Assembly (NCBI GenBank): GCA_964534845.1
Contig: CAZHPV010000010.1
Coordinates: forward strand, 1 to 62,109
DNA length: 62,109 nucleotides
Origin: CALCKU01 sp964534845
Lineage (GTDB): Bacteria; Pseudomonadota; Alphaproteobacteria; Caulobacterales; Maricaulaceae
Direction of reading: 5' to 3'
This document shows positions 26,123-35,029 of this stretch, piece after piece; position 1 is the stretch's first letter, and the number at the start of each line of letters is the position of its first letter. The translations under genes and the position numbers were made by a program. The notes beneath the pieces were generated by a model. The model worked only from the letters and a program-made list of their open reading frames with translations. It was not told where the DNA came from and made no database searches.

Positions 26123-26956
26123 ATGGCTCATGCTCTTATTTTTGATTCCGGTGTCGGCGGCTTATCGGTTGTGCGCGAAATCCGCGCGCGCTTGCCCGGC
26201 CTTAAGCTGACCTATATTGCCGATGACGCTTTCCGGCCTTACGGAGATAAAAGCCCGTCCCAATTGCAGGCGCGTTTGCCTGAACTCCTTAGCATATTGG
26301 TCGATATGGTCACGCCGGACATTGTCGTTATTGCTTGCAATACCGCCTCTACCACAGCTTTAGCGGCAATACGCAAGGCGTTGGATGTGCCCGTTGTGGG
26401 GGTGGTTCCGGCCATTAAACCTGCGGCTCAAATCTCGAAGACCAAAACCCTTGCTGTTTTGGGTACGCCCGGCACAGTTAAAAGACGATATGTGGATGCG
26501 TTGATTAGAGACTTTGCTAAAGATTGCGAGGTCAGGTTACACGGCTCGGTCAATCTTGTTCAAATGGCGGAAGATAAATTGGCGGGCAAGAAAGTGAGTG
26601 CCGCCCAAATCAAGACTGAAATAGCCCCGTTATTTTTAGGCAATCAAGGGGGTACTGGCGAGCGCCGCGCAGAAATCGATACTGTGGTCTTGGCGTGTAC
26701 CCATTTCCCCTTATTGGCGGACGAGTTAAAGGCTGCCGTGCCCGCATCGATTGTTTGGATAGATAGCGGGGAGGCTATAGCCCGCCGTGTAGAAACGGTT
26801 CTGGAAACACGCGGTCTTTGCACAGATTTGGTATCGAAAGATATGGCGCCGTCCGAGGATGACATAGCTTTATTGATCGGGCCAGATGCCGATAGCGACC
26901 GCAAAAAGGCCTTTACGGCCTTTGGATTTAAGCGCGTTATTGGCCTGCTGGCCTAA
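26123..26956 (+). CDS. murI: Glutamate racemase
   Basis: A 277-residue cofactor-free racemase supplying D-glutamate for peptidoglycan. It shows FDSGVGGLSVVREI, with the first acid/base region, the catalytic Cys in VIACNTASTTAL, and the second in VVLACTHFPLLADEL. Length is normal. It stands between msrA and the YqaA-like gene, with which it is convergent; no operon partner is apparent. Confidence 0.95.
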   Translation: MAHALIFDSGVGGLSVVREIRARLPGLKLTYIADDAFRPYGDKSPSQLQARLPELLSILVDMVTPDIVVIACNTASTTALAAIRKALDVPVVGVVPAIKPAAQISKTKTLAVLGTPGTVKRRYVDALIRDFAKDCEVRLHGSVNLVQMAEDKLAGKKVSAAQIKTEIAPLFLGNQGGTGERRAEIDTVVLACTHFPLLADELKAAVPASIVWIDSGEAIARRVETVLETRGLCTDLVSKDMAPSEDDIALLIGPDADSDRKKAFTAFGFKRVIGLLA

Positions 26957-26962
26957 GCCGGG

Positions 26963-27568
26963 CTAATGGGGATGAAAGTGTTTCCATAAAAACCAGAGGG
27001 CGCAAACGAGCACAACAAAGCCGGTTGTAAACAAAGCGAGATGTTTCTTGATAATCGTTTCGGCTTGCTCGCCAAATTTCCACACCAGACCTGCCACAAT
27101 GTAAAACTGTGCAAAGCGTGAAACGATACTGGCAATGATAAAGACGGGTAGGCTTAATTTAAGGGCCCCGCTGAGGATGGTAATGACCTTATAGGGAAAA
27201 GGCGACAAGCCGCCTGCAAAAACCGCCATAGCACCGTATTCATCGGCCATGCCTTTATAGACCTCGACCTTTTCTAATTTACCGAGATTTTCCAAGATAG
27301 GCAGGGCAAAGCTTTCATAGGCAAACCAGCCCAGCGCATAGCCTATAAGACCGCCCAGAACAGAGCAAATGGAACAAATGAAAGCATAACGCCATGCTTT
27401 ATGGGGCGAGGATTGCACCATAGCGACAAGCAGGACAGCCGTCGGTATAGGAAAAATTATACTCTCGGAAAAGGCTATAAACGCCAAGAAAGGTTCAGCG
27501 AATTTATGGCGCGCCAAGTTTTTGACGTTCTCGACCCAACGATCAAAAAATGGAAAGTTTGATTTCAT
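26963..27568 (-). CDS. YqaA-like/VTT-domain membrane protein
   Basis: A 201-residue inner-membrane protein with about five hydrophobic segments. The AFIAFSESIIFPIPTAVLLVAM opening and the later FAGGLSPFPYKVITILSGAL motif (G-x-x-P-x-P-x-K-x-x-x-x-x-G) are typical of YqaA/DedA-superfamily (VTT) proteins. DedA proteins are linked to lipid scrambling or flipping and envelope homeostasis; the YqaA branch is uncharacterised. It is convergent with murI and divergent from the SDR gene. Confidence 0.8.
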   Translation of the reverse strand: MKSNFPFFDRWVENVKNLARHKFAEPFLAFIAFSESIIFPIPTAVLLVAMVQSSPHKAWRYAFICSICSVLGGLIGYALGWFAYESFALPILENLGKLEKVEVYKGMADEYGAMAVFAGGLSPFPYKVITILSGALKLSLPVFIIASIVSRFAQFYIVAGLVWKFGEQAETIIKKHLALFTTGFVVLVCALWFLWKHFHPH

Positions 27569-27671
27569 GGTGGTTACCTATCAGATAAAGCCTTAAAGTG
27601 AGGTTTAAATAAAGCGCTTTTGGGTTTGGAATATGGTATTTTATGGATAAGGCGGTTTTGGAAGAGATGAT

Positions 27672-28412
27672 ATGATATTACCAACCCTGAATCCAAACTT
27701 GCGCGTCATTGTCATAGGGGCAAGCGGCGGGATTGGGCGGGCTTTTACTGACCTTTTCGCAAGGTCCAACCAGGTTGAGCATGTCTATGCCTTATCACGA
27801 AGCCTATCAGGGCATCCATCGGGTAAGGTCACTGATCTGGAAATTGATATAACATCGCAAGAGAGTATCAAATCGGTTTCAGAGACGCTTAAAAATGCGG
27901 CACCTTTTGATCTTATTCTTATCGCCACAGGATTGTTAACCGGAGAGGGTATAGCGCCTGAAAAATCTATGCGGGCCATAACGTCCAAGGGGTTTGAAAC
28001 CAGTTTCAACGTTAATGCGACGGGACCTGCCAATGTCGCCAAATATTTTTTACCGCTTCTTCGTCGTGATAGCAAAGCTGTGTTTGCCGCCTTATCGGCC
28101 AGAGTCGGCAGTATAACGGATAACCGCATCGGGGGATGGTATGCTTACCGGGCCTCAAAAGCCGCTCTCAATATGATCATAAAAACGCTCGCCATTGAAC
28201 ATGCCAGACGGTTTAAGGACGCCGTAATTATAAGTCTTCATCCGGGTACGGTAGATACGCAACTCTCCAAACCCTATCAAGGTAATGTGCGGCCTGACAC
28301 GCTGTTTACGCCGCAAGAGGCGGCACAAAAATTAATTGGGGTGATAGATAGATTAACACCCCAAGATACAGGCGGATTATTTGACTGGAAGGGCGAGTGT
28401 CTCGAATATTAG
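27672..28412 (+). CDS. Short-chain dehydrogenase/reductase
   Basis: A 246-residue SDR. The Rossmann start reads VIVIGASGGIGRAFTD, an Asn follows in NVNATGPANVAKYF, the catalytic Ser is in ALSARVGSI, and Tyr/Lys in WYAYRASKAALNM. The late SLHPGTVDTQLS is the common substrate-loop start of the C-factor-like (CsgA-type) subgroup. The substrate is unknown. It stands alone between divergent and convergent neighbours. Confidence 0.88.
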   Translation: MILPTLNPNLRVIVIGASGGIGRAFTDLFARSNQVEHVYALSRSLSGHPSGKVTDLEIDITSQESIKSVSETLKNAAPFDLILIATGLLTGEGIAPEKSMRAITSKGFETSFNVNATGPANVAKYFLPLLRRDSKAVFAALSARVGSITDNRIGGWYAYRASKAALNMIIKTLAIEHARRFKDAVIISLHPGTVDTQLSKPYQGNVRPDTLFTPQEAAQKLIGVIDRLTPQDTGGLFDWKGECLEY

Positions 28413-28461
28413 CGGCGCTCACGCATAAATAAATTCGGCATCAGTTTTGGCTCATTCCGAT

Positions 28462-29067
28462 TTAAGCGGCGATACCCGCGCGCATTTGTTCGGAAAAATG
28501 CTTGGCAATATCAATGCCTTTTAATTGGCCAGAAGCATCGTACCATACATTGAGCCAGTTTAGGGCACCCATGAAGAAAAAGACCATCAAACGAGGATTT
28601 CCTGCGCGAATAGAGCCGTCTTTTTGTCCATCTTTCACAAGGCGGGTAATTTTTCGTTCGATTTTGTTACGGCGTGAAATCACAATCGCTTTATTCTGAT
28701 CGCATAAACTGTCAACATCCGTCAGCAAAGATACGCCTGATTGTGTAAGTAAACGGACAAAATCAACATATAAGGCTTCCAAATGGTCAAGAGCGGTTAC
28801 CCATTCTTTGGGTTTCGTTTTTAAAATGCTGTCCATAGCATCATAAGTCATAAGATGACATGCAAAGAGAACTTCTTCTTTATTGCTGACATAGTAATAA
28901 AGCGCCGCTTTGGTGAGACCTAGCGTCTTCGCAATCTGTGTCATAGATGTGTTGTGATAGCCTTTACGCCGAAAGGTCTGTCCCGCGGAGGTAATGACCG
29001 CGCGCCGTTTGGCGGCAAACTGCTTTTCTCGGTCAAAGGGTTCTTTGAGTGCAACCGTTACTTTCAT
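28462..29067 (-). CDS. TetR-family transcriptional regulator
   Basis: A 201-residue TetR protein. The N-terminal HTH is clear: AAKRRAVITSAGQTFRRKGYHNTSMTQIAKTLGLTKAALYYYVSNKEEV, shown here in outline as FRRKGYHNTSM then TKAALYYYVSNKEE. ATG 29067 overlaps the stop of the upstream gene in an ATGA junction; an ATG five codons earlier (29082) is possible. It is divergent, through that upstream gene, from the liu operon. TetR proteins of the LiuQ type are known regulators of leucine/isovalerate catabolism in proteobacteria, so control of liuBDA by this protein is a reasonable inference, with the palindrome at 29572-29595 as operator. Confidence 0.87.
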   Translation of the reverse strand: MKVTVALKEPFDREKQFAAKRRAVITSAGQTFRRKGYHNTSMTQIAKTLGLTKAALYYYVSNKEEVLFACHLMTYDAMDSILKTKPKEWVTALDHLEALYVDFVRLLTQSGVSLLTDVDSLCDQNKAIVISRRNKIERKITRLVKDGQKDGSIRAGNPRLMVFFFMGALNWLNVWYDASGQLKGIDIAKHFSEQMRAGIAA

Positions 29068-29549
29068 GAATCCATCTTCCAAGAAGATTCATGCGGTATT
29101 AAAAAATTAAATTGATTTTTATATCGATCGAATTTTGGCCTAGACTTCCACCCAGCCTTTACTTTGTTTGCCAGAAGCACTTTCACCTTCCCAACGTTCG
29201 CCCCAGACTTATTGATATTGCCTTCTCTAACAACATCCAGTGAGGGGATAACCCAATAATCATCTAAGGTTTCATCATAAAATACGAAGATATAATTTTT
29301 TCGTGGCGAAATTGTCATTGCCGAAAACATACCTTTATTTTTAGCCGTTTTGGAACGTGCCTTTATTTGCACATCAACATATTGGGAGGGGGTATCAGGA
29401 AATCTCAAAATACAGTCAATTTGTTGGTCATCCACTAAAGTCATATACACATCAAACCCCCGTTTGAGTAACTCACCCACAACTATATATTCCATACGTT
29501 TTCCAAATGACGCAGATGAGCGATATGTAGGCTTTTGCAACTCAGACAT
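29064..29549 (-). CDS. Uncharacterised PD-(D/E)XK-like nuclease-fold protein
   Basis: A 161-residue protein I do not recognise by name. The arrangement GKRMEYIVVGELLKRGFDV (Glu26), QQIDCIL (Asp45) and VDVQIKAR (Gln61-x-Lys63) matches the E...D...(E/Q)xK pattern of small PD-(D/E)XK proteins such as the DUF4365/PDDEXK_5-like groups. A nuclease role is inferred only. It is AT-rich compared with its neighbours, which suggests a transferred gene. It is joined to the TetR gene by an ATGA overlap, so the two are co-expressed from the promoter region divergent from liuB. Confidence 0.6.
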   Translation of the reverse strand: MSELQKPTYRSSASFGKRMEYIVVGELLKRGFDVYMTLVDDQQIDCILRFPDTPSQYVDVQIKARSKTAKNKGMFSAMTISPRKNYIFVFYDETLDDYWVIPSLDVVREGNINKSGANVGKVKVLLANKVKAGWKSRPKFDRYKNQFNFLIPHESSWKMDS

Positions 29550-29571
29550 AAATTACCCCTAGCACTTTAAT

Positions 29572-29595
29572 AAATTTGACTCAAGAGTCAAATTT
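29572..29595. promoter_or_regulatory. Perfect 11-bp-arm palindrome, likely TetR operator
   Basis: Arms AAATTTGACTC (29572-29582) and GAGTCAAATTT (29585-29595) separated by AA. A further half site AGTCAAATT lies at 29607-29615. The palindrome is in the divergent region between the PD-(D/E)XK/TetR pair and liuB and covers the predicted liuB -35, as expected for a repressor site. That the TetR protein binds it is inference. Confidence 0.65.
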
Positions 29596-29604
29596 ATGTA
29601 TATA
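29576..29604 (+). promoter_or_regulatory. Predicted liuB promoter
   Basis: TTGACT (29576-29581), a 17-base spacer, and TATATA (29599-29604), 27 bases before the liuB ATG at 29631. The -35 and most of the spacer lie inside the palindrome, so repressor binding would block it. Confidence 0.5.
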
Positions 29605-29630
29605 AAGTCAAATTATACAAATGGGACTAT

Positions 29631-31220
29631 ATGCCAAAACTCGCGAGCAAAATTAATCCTGATACCTCGGAATTTCGCGCTAACGCCGCAACGATGGAAT
29701 CTTTAGTCGCGGATTTACGCGAAAAAGTCGCCAAGATATCCCTTGGCGGCTCTGAACGTTCGCGAGAGCGCCATATTGGGCGAGGTAAGCTTTTGCCGCG
29801 TGAACGCGTTGAACGTTTACTTGACCCCGGCACGCCCTTTTTAGAGCTTTCTCAAATGGCGGCATATGAGTGCTATGATGATGACATCCCTGCGGCGGGT
29901 ATCATTACGGGCATAGGCCGCGTGGCCGGTCGTGAGGTCATGATAATTTGTAATGATGCCACAGTTAAAGGCGGCACATATTTCCCCATAACCTGTAAAA
30001 AACAGGGCCGCGCCCAAGACATAGCGCGCGAAAACCGGCTGCCTTGTATCTATCTGGTCGATAGTGGCGGGGGTAATCTGCCGCACCAAGCCGAGATTTT
30101 TCCGGATAAAGACATGTTTGGGCGCTGTTTCTATAATGAAGCGACAATGTCGGCTGACGGTATTCCGCAAATCGCTATTGTTATGGGATCTTGTACGGCG
30201 GGCGGGGCTTATGTGCCGGCTATGGCCGATGAAAATGTCATTGTGGCCAATCAAGGTACAATCTTTTTGGGTGGACCGCCTCTTGTGAAGGCTGCGACCA
30301 ATGAAGAAATAAGCGCGGAAGACCTTGGTGGCGGCTTGCTTCATACGTCAATCTCGGGCGTTGCAGACCACCTTGCCAGTAATGACGCCCATGCACTTCA
30401 AATAGGGCGCGACATCGTTGAGAACCTTGGCCCTGCTCAATATAGCTATGAGCCTATAGACGCTGAACCGCCTGCTTATGACGAGGACGAGCTGAACGGC
30501 ATAGTCCCAACAGATTTACGCAAGCCCTATGATTGCCGCGAAATTATTGCGCGTATTGTAGACGGTTCCCGCTTTGATGAATTCAAGAAGCTTTACGGCG
30601 ATACGCTTGTGACGGGCTTTGCCAAAATTCACGGTTACCAAGTTGGCATTCTTGGCAATAATGGCGTGCTCTTTTCCGAGAGCGCCATGAAAGGCGCGCA
30701 TTTTATCGAGCTTTGCGCCCAGCGCAAAACCCCGCTTATCTTCTTGCAAAATATAACGGGTTTTATGGTGGGGTCCAAGGCTGAGGCCGGTGGTATTGCT
30801 AAACATGGGGCCAAGATGGTTCACGCCGTGGCCAATGCCAGAGTGCCTAAATTTACGGTCGTCGTAGGCGGGTCTTACGGGGCTGGAAATTACGGCATGT
30901 GCGGACGCGCCTATTCGCCGCGTCTTATGTTTATGTGGCCCAATGCGCGTATCTCCGTGATGGGGGGAGAGCAGGCAGCGAATGTGCTAGCCTCTGTGCA
31001 CCGAGACCGCGATAAATGGACCGAAAAAGACCGTGAGGCCTTTATGGCGCCCATTCGCGAAAAATATGAACGTGAAGGTCACCCCTATTATGCGAGTGCC
31101 CGTATCTGGGATGACGGCATTATTGCGCCGACAGATACAAGGCGAGTGCTTGGTTTGGGCTTAGCCATGGCCGCGAACGCACCGCTAGAGGAGTCACGCT
31201 TTGGCGTGTTCCGTATGTAA
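29631..31220 (+). CDS. liuB: Methylcrotonoyl-CoA carboxylase, carboxyltransferase (beta) subunit
   Basis: A 529-residue carboxyltransferase of leucine and isovalerate breakdown, making 3-methylglutaconyl-CoA. It shows the N-terminal GRGKLLPRERVERLLDPG, VDSGGGNLPHQAEIFPD, MGSCTAGGAYVPAM and FLGGPPLVKAATNEE, then FLQNITGFMVG and GGSYGAGNYGMCGRAY in the second domain. The ATVKGGTYFPIT and NLPHQ segments favour methylcrotonoyl- over propionyl-CoA carboxylase. It is first in the liu operon; its stop overlaps the liuD start by one base (TAATG). Confidence 0.93.
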   Translation: MPKLASKINPDTSEFRANAATMESLVADLREKVAKISLGGSERSRERHIGRGKLLPRERVERLLDPGTPFLELSQMAAYECYDDDIPAAGIITGIGRVAGREVMIICNDATVKGGTYFPITCKKQGRAQDIARENRLPCIYLVDSGGGNLPHQAEIFPDKDMFGRCFYNEATMSADGIPQIAIVMGSCTAGGAYVPAMADENVIVANQGTIFLGGPPLVKAATNEEISAEDLGGGLLHTSISGVADHLASNDAHALQIGRDIVENLGPAQYSYEPIDAEPPAYDEDELNGIVPTDLRKPYDCREIIARIVDGSRFDEFKKLYGDTLVTGFAKIHGYQVGILGNNGVLFSESAMKGAHFIELCAQRKTPLIFLQNITGFMVGSKAEAGGIAKHGAKMVHAVANARVPKFTVVVGGSYGAGNYGMCGRAYSPRLMFMWPNARISVMGGEQAANVLASVHRDRDKWTEKDREAFMAPIREKYEREGHPYYASARIWDDGIIAPTDTRRVLGLGLAMAANAPLEESRFGVFRM

Positions 31221-33241
31221 TGGCTAAGAAAATCAAAAAAATCCTGATTGCTAATCGCGGAGAGATTGCTTGCCGCGTGATGAAGACCGCGCGCAAAATG
31301 GGTATTTCGACTGTGGCCGTTTATTCCGACGCTGACCGTAAAGCACTCCATGTCCGTATGGCAGATGAAGCCGTGCATATCGGCCCTTCACCCGCAATTG
31401 AGAGCTATCTCGTCATTGATAAAATCATTACCGCGGCCAAAGACACTGGCGCAGACGCTATCCATCCGGGATATGGGTTTCTCTCGGAAAACCCCGCCTT
31501 TGTGCGCGCTTGTCAAAAAGCGAAAATTACCTTTATCGGCCCCGCGGCAGAGTCCATGGAAGCGATGGGCCTTAAAGACGCCGCCAAGAAACTCATGGAT
31601 GATGCAGGCGTACCAATCACGCCTGGCTATCACGGCAAAGACCAAGACCCGAAACTGCTCAAAGCCAAAGCGGGTATGATTGGCTATCCTGTCCTCATTA
31701 AAGCCGTCGCTGGCGGGGGCGGGAAAGGCATGCGTAAGGTCGAAGCCGAGGAAGATTTCGACGCCATGCTCGCCTCATGTCAGCGCGAAGCGAAATCAAG
31801 CTTTGATAATGATGATGTTTTAATTGAGAAATATATCCAAAGCCCGCGCCATATCGAAGTCCAAGTCTTTGGCGATACGCATGGTAATGTCGTCCATATG
31901 TTTGAGCGCGATTGCTCGCTGCAACGCCGCCACCAAAAAGTCATTGAAGAAGCCCCCGCCCCCGGCATGACCGACGCCGTGCGCAAAGCCATGACGGACG
32001 CGGCGATTGAGGCGGCCAAAGCCGTGAACTATGTCGGCGCAGGCACAGTTGAGTTTATCGTTGACGGGTCGGGGAAGCTCCGCAAAGACGGCTTCTGGTT
32101 CATGGAAATGAACACAAGACTGCAAGTCGAACATCCCGTGACAGAGATGATCACAGGGCTAGATTTAGTCGAGCTACAAATCCGCGTGGCGCAAGGCGAA
32201 AAGCTCCCGAAGCAAAAAGACATTAAGATGGAAGGCCATGCGGTTGAGGCGAGGCTCTATGCGGAAGACCCTGCGAATGACTTTTTGCCGAGTATTGGAC
32301 GAATAAGAGATATCAAAACACCTGACAATTATGATCGCGGAATGGTTCGTGAAGACATGGGCGTCGAAAGAAATGACAATGTATCAATGTTTTATGACCC
32401 AATGGTCGGAAAACTAATTAGTAAAAGCCGAACACGCATCAGTGCAATTAGTTCATTATCAAGAGCATTAAGGTGGACGTCCGTTACTGGTTTAAAAACT
32501 AACGTCAATTTTTTACATAAAATTTTAAACGACACAACATTTGTCCGCGGAGAACACTCCACAAACTTTATTGGCGATAATATAAACAAGCTAATTCCAA
32601 AAGACTTAAGCTCTCATCCAGCTGCTCTCGCATATGCTACCGTGGCAATTATTCACCACGGACGTAATGTTGGAGATAAATTAACTGAATGGCAAAAAAC
32701 CCACACACCTTGGCAAGATAGAGATGCTTGGCGATTAAGCCAGCAGCCTCAAACAATAATTTCATTTCGAGTTAGGGACTACATTGTACCTGCCCAGGCC
32801 ACTCGCCTCTTAAATGGGGATTGGCTAGTTGACGTCTTAAACGAAAAAATTCGTGTTGAACTTACGCCTGCTCCTAAAGACACTAAACCAGAAGAAAAAT
32901 TACGTTATTTCTATTCATGGTCTCATGAAGTTTACGACGACTACGTCGAAGTAAAAGGCACTGCGCTGAGCATAATAGTACAACGACCTGCGCCCTTTGA
33001 AAATTCACTCAACTCAAATGCTAACGCCCTCACCGCGCCCATGCCGGGTAAAATCATTGCTGTGAATGCTAAAGCGGGCGATAGTGTCAAAGCGGGTGAT
33101 CCTCTCATCGTGATGGAAGCGATGAAAATGGAAATGACGCTAGAAGCTCCGCGCGACGGCGTGGTGGCAGACGTTACGGCAATCGCAGGTGCCTTAGTGA
33201 CAGACGGCGAGCTCTTACTCTCTCTGGAAGACGCGGAATGA
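31220..33241 (+). CDS. liuD: Methylcrotonoyl-CoA carboxylase, biotin carboxylase/carrier (alpha) subunit
   Basis: A 673-residue biotin enzyme. Order: biotin carboxylase with IANRGEIACRVMKTARKMG, the ATP-grasp loop KAVAGGGGKGMRKV and EMNTRLQVEHPVTEM; a linker/BT domain (about 360-600); and a C-terminal biotinyl domain with MEAMKMEM (biotin Lys near 636). It works with LiuB. The stretch 32295-33015 is far poorer in G+C than the gene's flanks (by eye about 38% against about 64% in the 31.9 kb region) although the frame stays open and sensible, so the middle of the gene may have a different origin. Confidence 0.92.
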   Translation: MAKKIKKILIANRGEIACRVMKTARKMGISTVAVYSDADRKALHVRMADEAVHIGPSPAIESYLVIDKIITAAKDTGADAIHPGYGFLSENPAFVRACQKAKITFIGPAAESMEAMGLKDAAKKLMDDAGVPITPGYHGKDQDPKLLKAKAGMIGYPVLIKAVAGGGGKGMRKVEAEEDFDAMLASCQREAKSSFDNDDVLIEKYIQSPRHIEVQVFGDTHGNVVHMFERDCSLQRRHQKVIEEAPAPGMTDAVRKAMTDAAIEAAKAVNYVGAGTVEFIVDGSGKLRKDGFWFMEMNTRLQVEHPVTEMITGLDLVELQIRVAQGEKLPKQKDIKMEGHAVEARLYAEDPANDFLPSIGRIRDIKTPDNYDRGMVREDMGVERNDNVSMFYDPMVGKLISKSRTRISAISSLSRALRWTSVTGLKTNVNFLHKILNDTTFVRGEHSTNFIGDNINKLIPKDLSSHPAALAYATVAIIHHGRNVGDKLTEWQKTHTPWQDRDAWRLSQQPQTIISFRVRDYIVPAQATRLLNGDWLVDVLNEKIRVELTPAPKDTKPEEKLRYFYSWSHEVYDDYVEVKGTALSIIVQRPAPFENSLNSNANALTAPMPGKIIAVNAKAGDSVKAGDPLIVMEAMKMEMTLEAPRDGVVADVTAIAGALVTDGELLLSLEDAE

Positions 33242-33314
33242 CCGCAAGCGATTAATAGTCGATTGTAATGCAGCGCCGAAATCGCTGGCGGTTTCGGTAC
33301 TAAAAGGAAACATT

Positions 33315-34484
33315 ATGACAACATCCTACCCGACCCTACAATTCGGACATTCCGAAGAAACGCAGATGATACGCGAGAGCGTTTACGGTTTTGCCCAAGA
33401 ACATATCGCGCCGATTGCGGCTGATATTGACAAAGACAATAAATTCCCGCGCCATCTCTGGCCGATGATGGGCGAGCTTGGTCTGCATGGTATTACAGTA
33501 TCCATCGAGGATGGCGGTACGGGACTTGGCTATCTGCAGCATACAATCGCGCTAGAAGAGATTAGCCGCGCGAGCGCCTCTGTGGGGTTGTCTTATGGCG
33601 CGCATTCTAACCTGTGTATCAATCAACTGCGCCGCTGGGGGAATGCTGAGCAAAAGGCGAAATATCTCCCAAAACTCATTAGCGGGGAACATGTCGGCTC
33701 TTTAGCGATGAGTGAACCCAGTGCGGGGTCTGATGTAGTTTCGATGAAACTCAAAGCCGAAGGCGCGCAAGGGGGTTACTTGCTCAATGGCAATAAGATG
33801 TGGATTACCAATGCCCCCGAAGCCGATACTTTATTTGTCTACGCCAAGACCGACCCGAGTGGCGGCTCCAAAGGCATTACCGCTTTTATCATAACACCCG
33901 ACATGGAAGGCTTTTCTACCGCCCAGAAACTCGACAAGCTTGGTATGCGCGGATCAGATACGTGCGAGCTGGTTTTTGAGGACTGTTTTGTCTCAGACGA
34001 AAATGTCGTTGGCGAGATTGGACAAGGCGCGGAGATTCTGATGAGCGGCCTCGATTATGAACGTGTTGTTCTCTCAGGGCTTAGCGTTGGTATTATGCAA
34101 GCCTGTCTCGATGTGGTCTTGCCTTATATTCATGAGCGCAAGCAATTTGGAAAACCCATAGGCACGTTTCAACTCATGCAAGGTAAGCTAGCCGATATGT
34201 ATGTGACGCTCTCAACCGCGCGGTCTTATGTATACGCGGTAGCTGCCGCCTGCGACCGCGGCGAAACGACCCGTAAAGATGCAGCGGGCTGTATCTTATA
34301 TGCGGCTGAAAAAGCCACACAGATGGCTTCTGATGCTATCCAAATGCTTGGCGGTATGGGCTATATAAATGAAAGTCCCACAGGTCGCTTATGGCGAGAT
34401 GCGAAACTTATGGAGATCGGGGCTGGTACGTCGGAAATCCGGCGCTGGTTGATTGGACGTGAACTGTTTGGGGAGACTTCCTAG
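33315..34484 (+). CDS. liuA: Isovaleryl-CoA dehydrogenase
   Basis: A 389-residue acyl-CoA dehydrogenase. Seen: GTGLGYLQHTIALEEISRAS and SVGLSYGAHSNLC of the N-terminal part, the AMSEPSAGSDVVSMKL flavin motif, KMWITNAPEADT, the catalytic-Glu region GLDYERVVLSGLSVG, and the C-terminal MLGGMGYINESPTGRLWRDAKLMEIGAGTSEIRR. The close match to isovaleryl-CoA dehydrogenases and its place after the MCC genes support LiuA. It passes electrons to ETF. AAGGAAAC precedes the ATG; its stop overlaps the next start by one base. Confidence 0.92.
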   Translation: MTTSYPTLQFGHSEETQMIRESVYGFAQEHIAPIAADIDKDNKFPRHLWPMMGELGLHGITVSIEDGGTGLGYLQHTIALEEISRASASVGLSYGAHSNLCINQLRRWGNAEQKAKYLPKLISGEHVGSLAMSEPSAGSDVVSMKLKAEGAQGGYLLNGNKMWITNAPEADTLFVYAKTDPSGGSKGITAFIITPDMEGFSTAQKLDKLGMRGSDTCELVFEDCFVSDENVVGEIGQGAEILMSGLDYERVVLSGLSVGIMQACLDVVLPYIHERKQFGKPIGTFQLMQGKLADMYVTLSTARSYVYAVAAACDRGETTRKDAAGCILYAAEKATQMASDAIQMLGGMGYINESPTGRLWRDAKLMEIGAGTSEIRRWLIGRELFGETS

Positions 34485-34939
34485 TGTCAGGTAAATGGTT
34501 TGACGAATTAGAAGTCGGGCAAGTTTTTAAACACGCGATACGTCGCACGCTTACCGAGACGGATAATATTATGTTCACGGCTATGACACATAATCCGGCA
34601 AGGCTGCATCTGGACGCAGACTACTGCAAAAACGAAACGGAGTTCGGCCGGGTTTTGATAAATAGCTATTTCACTCTTGGTTTAGTGGTCGGTATTTCAG
34701 TGGGGGACACGACTTTAGGAACGGCTGTCGCCAATCTGGGTACAGATAAGGTCCGCTTTCCTAAACCCCTATTTCCCGGAGATACCGTGCGCGTTGAAAC
34801 CGAAGTTCTGGCTTTGCGAGATAGTAAATCCCGTCCCACACAAGGTATCGTAACCTTCGAGCACCGTGCGTTTAATCAGAACGGTGAGCTGGTTTGTATT
34901 TGTGAGCGCACAGGGCTCCAGCATAAAAAACCGGCCTGA
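34484..34939 (+). CDS. MaoC-family acyl dehydratase
   Basis: A 151-residue single hot-dog protein with the MaoC hydratase pattern: WFDELEVGQVF at the start, then a TETDNIMFTAMTHNPARLHLDADY segment holding the catalytic Asp/His region, and VLINSYFTLGLVVG. It starts with GTG overlapping the liuA stop by one base (TAGTG), so it belongs to the liu operon. It may hydrate an enoyl-CoA; it could take the place of the missing crotonase-type LiuC, but other CoA substrates are possible. Confidence 0.82.
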   Translation: MSGKWFDELEVGQVFKHAIRRTLTETDNIMFTAMTHNPARLHLDADYCKNETEFGRVLINSYFTLGLVVGISVGDTTLGTAVANLGTDKVRFPKPLFPGDTVRVETEVLALRDSKSRPTQGIVTFEHRAFNQNGELVCICERTGLQHKKPA

Positions 34940-35029
34940 CCTAACCTATTCACCCATTTGTTATTTCACATTTTTATAAAATCCATGATAAGTGTTGCGG
35001 ATGCAGAAAATAAATATTGCGGGGTGTAT

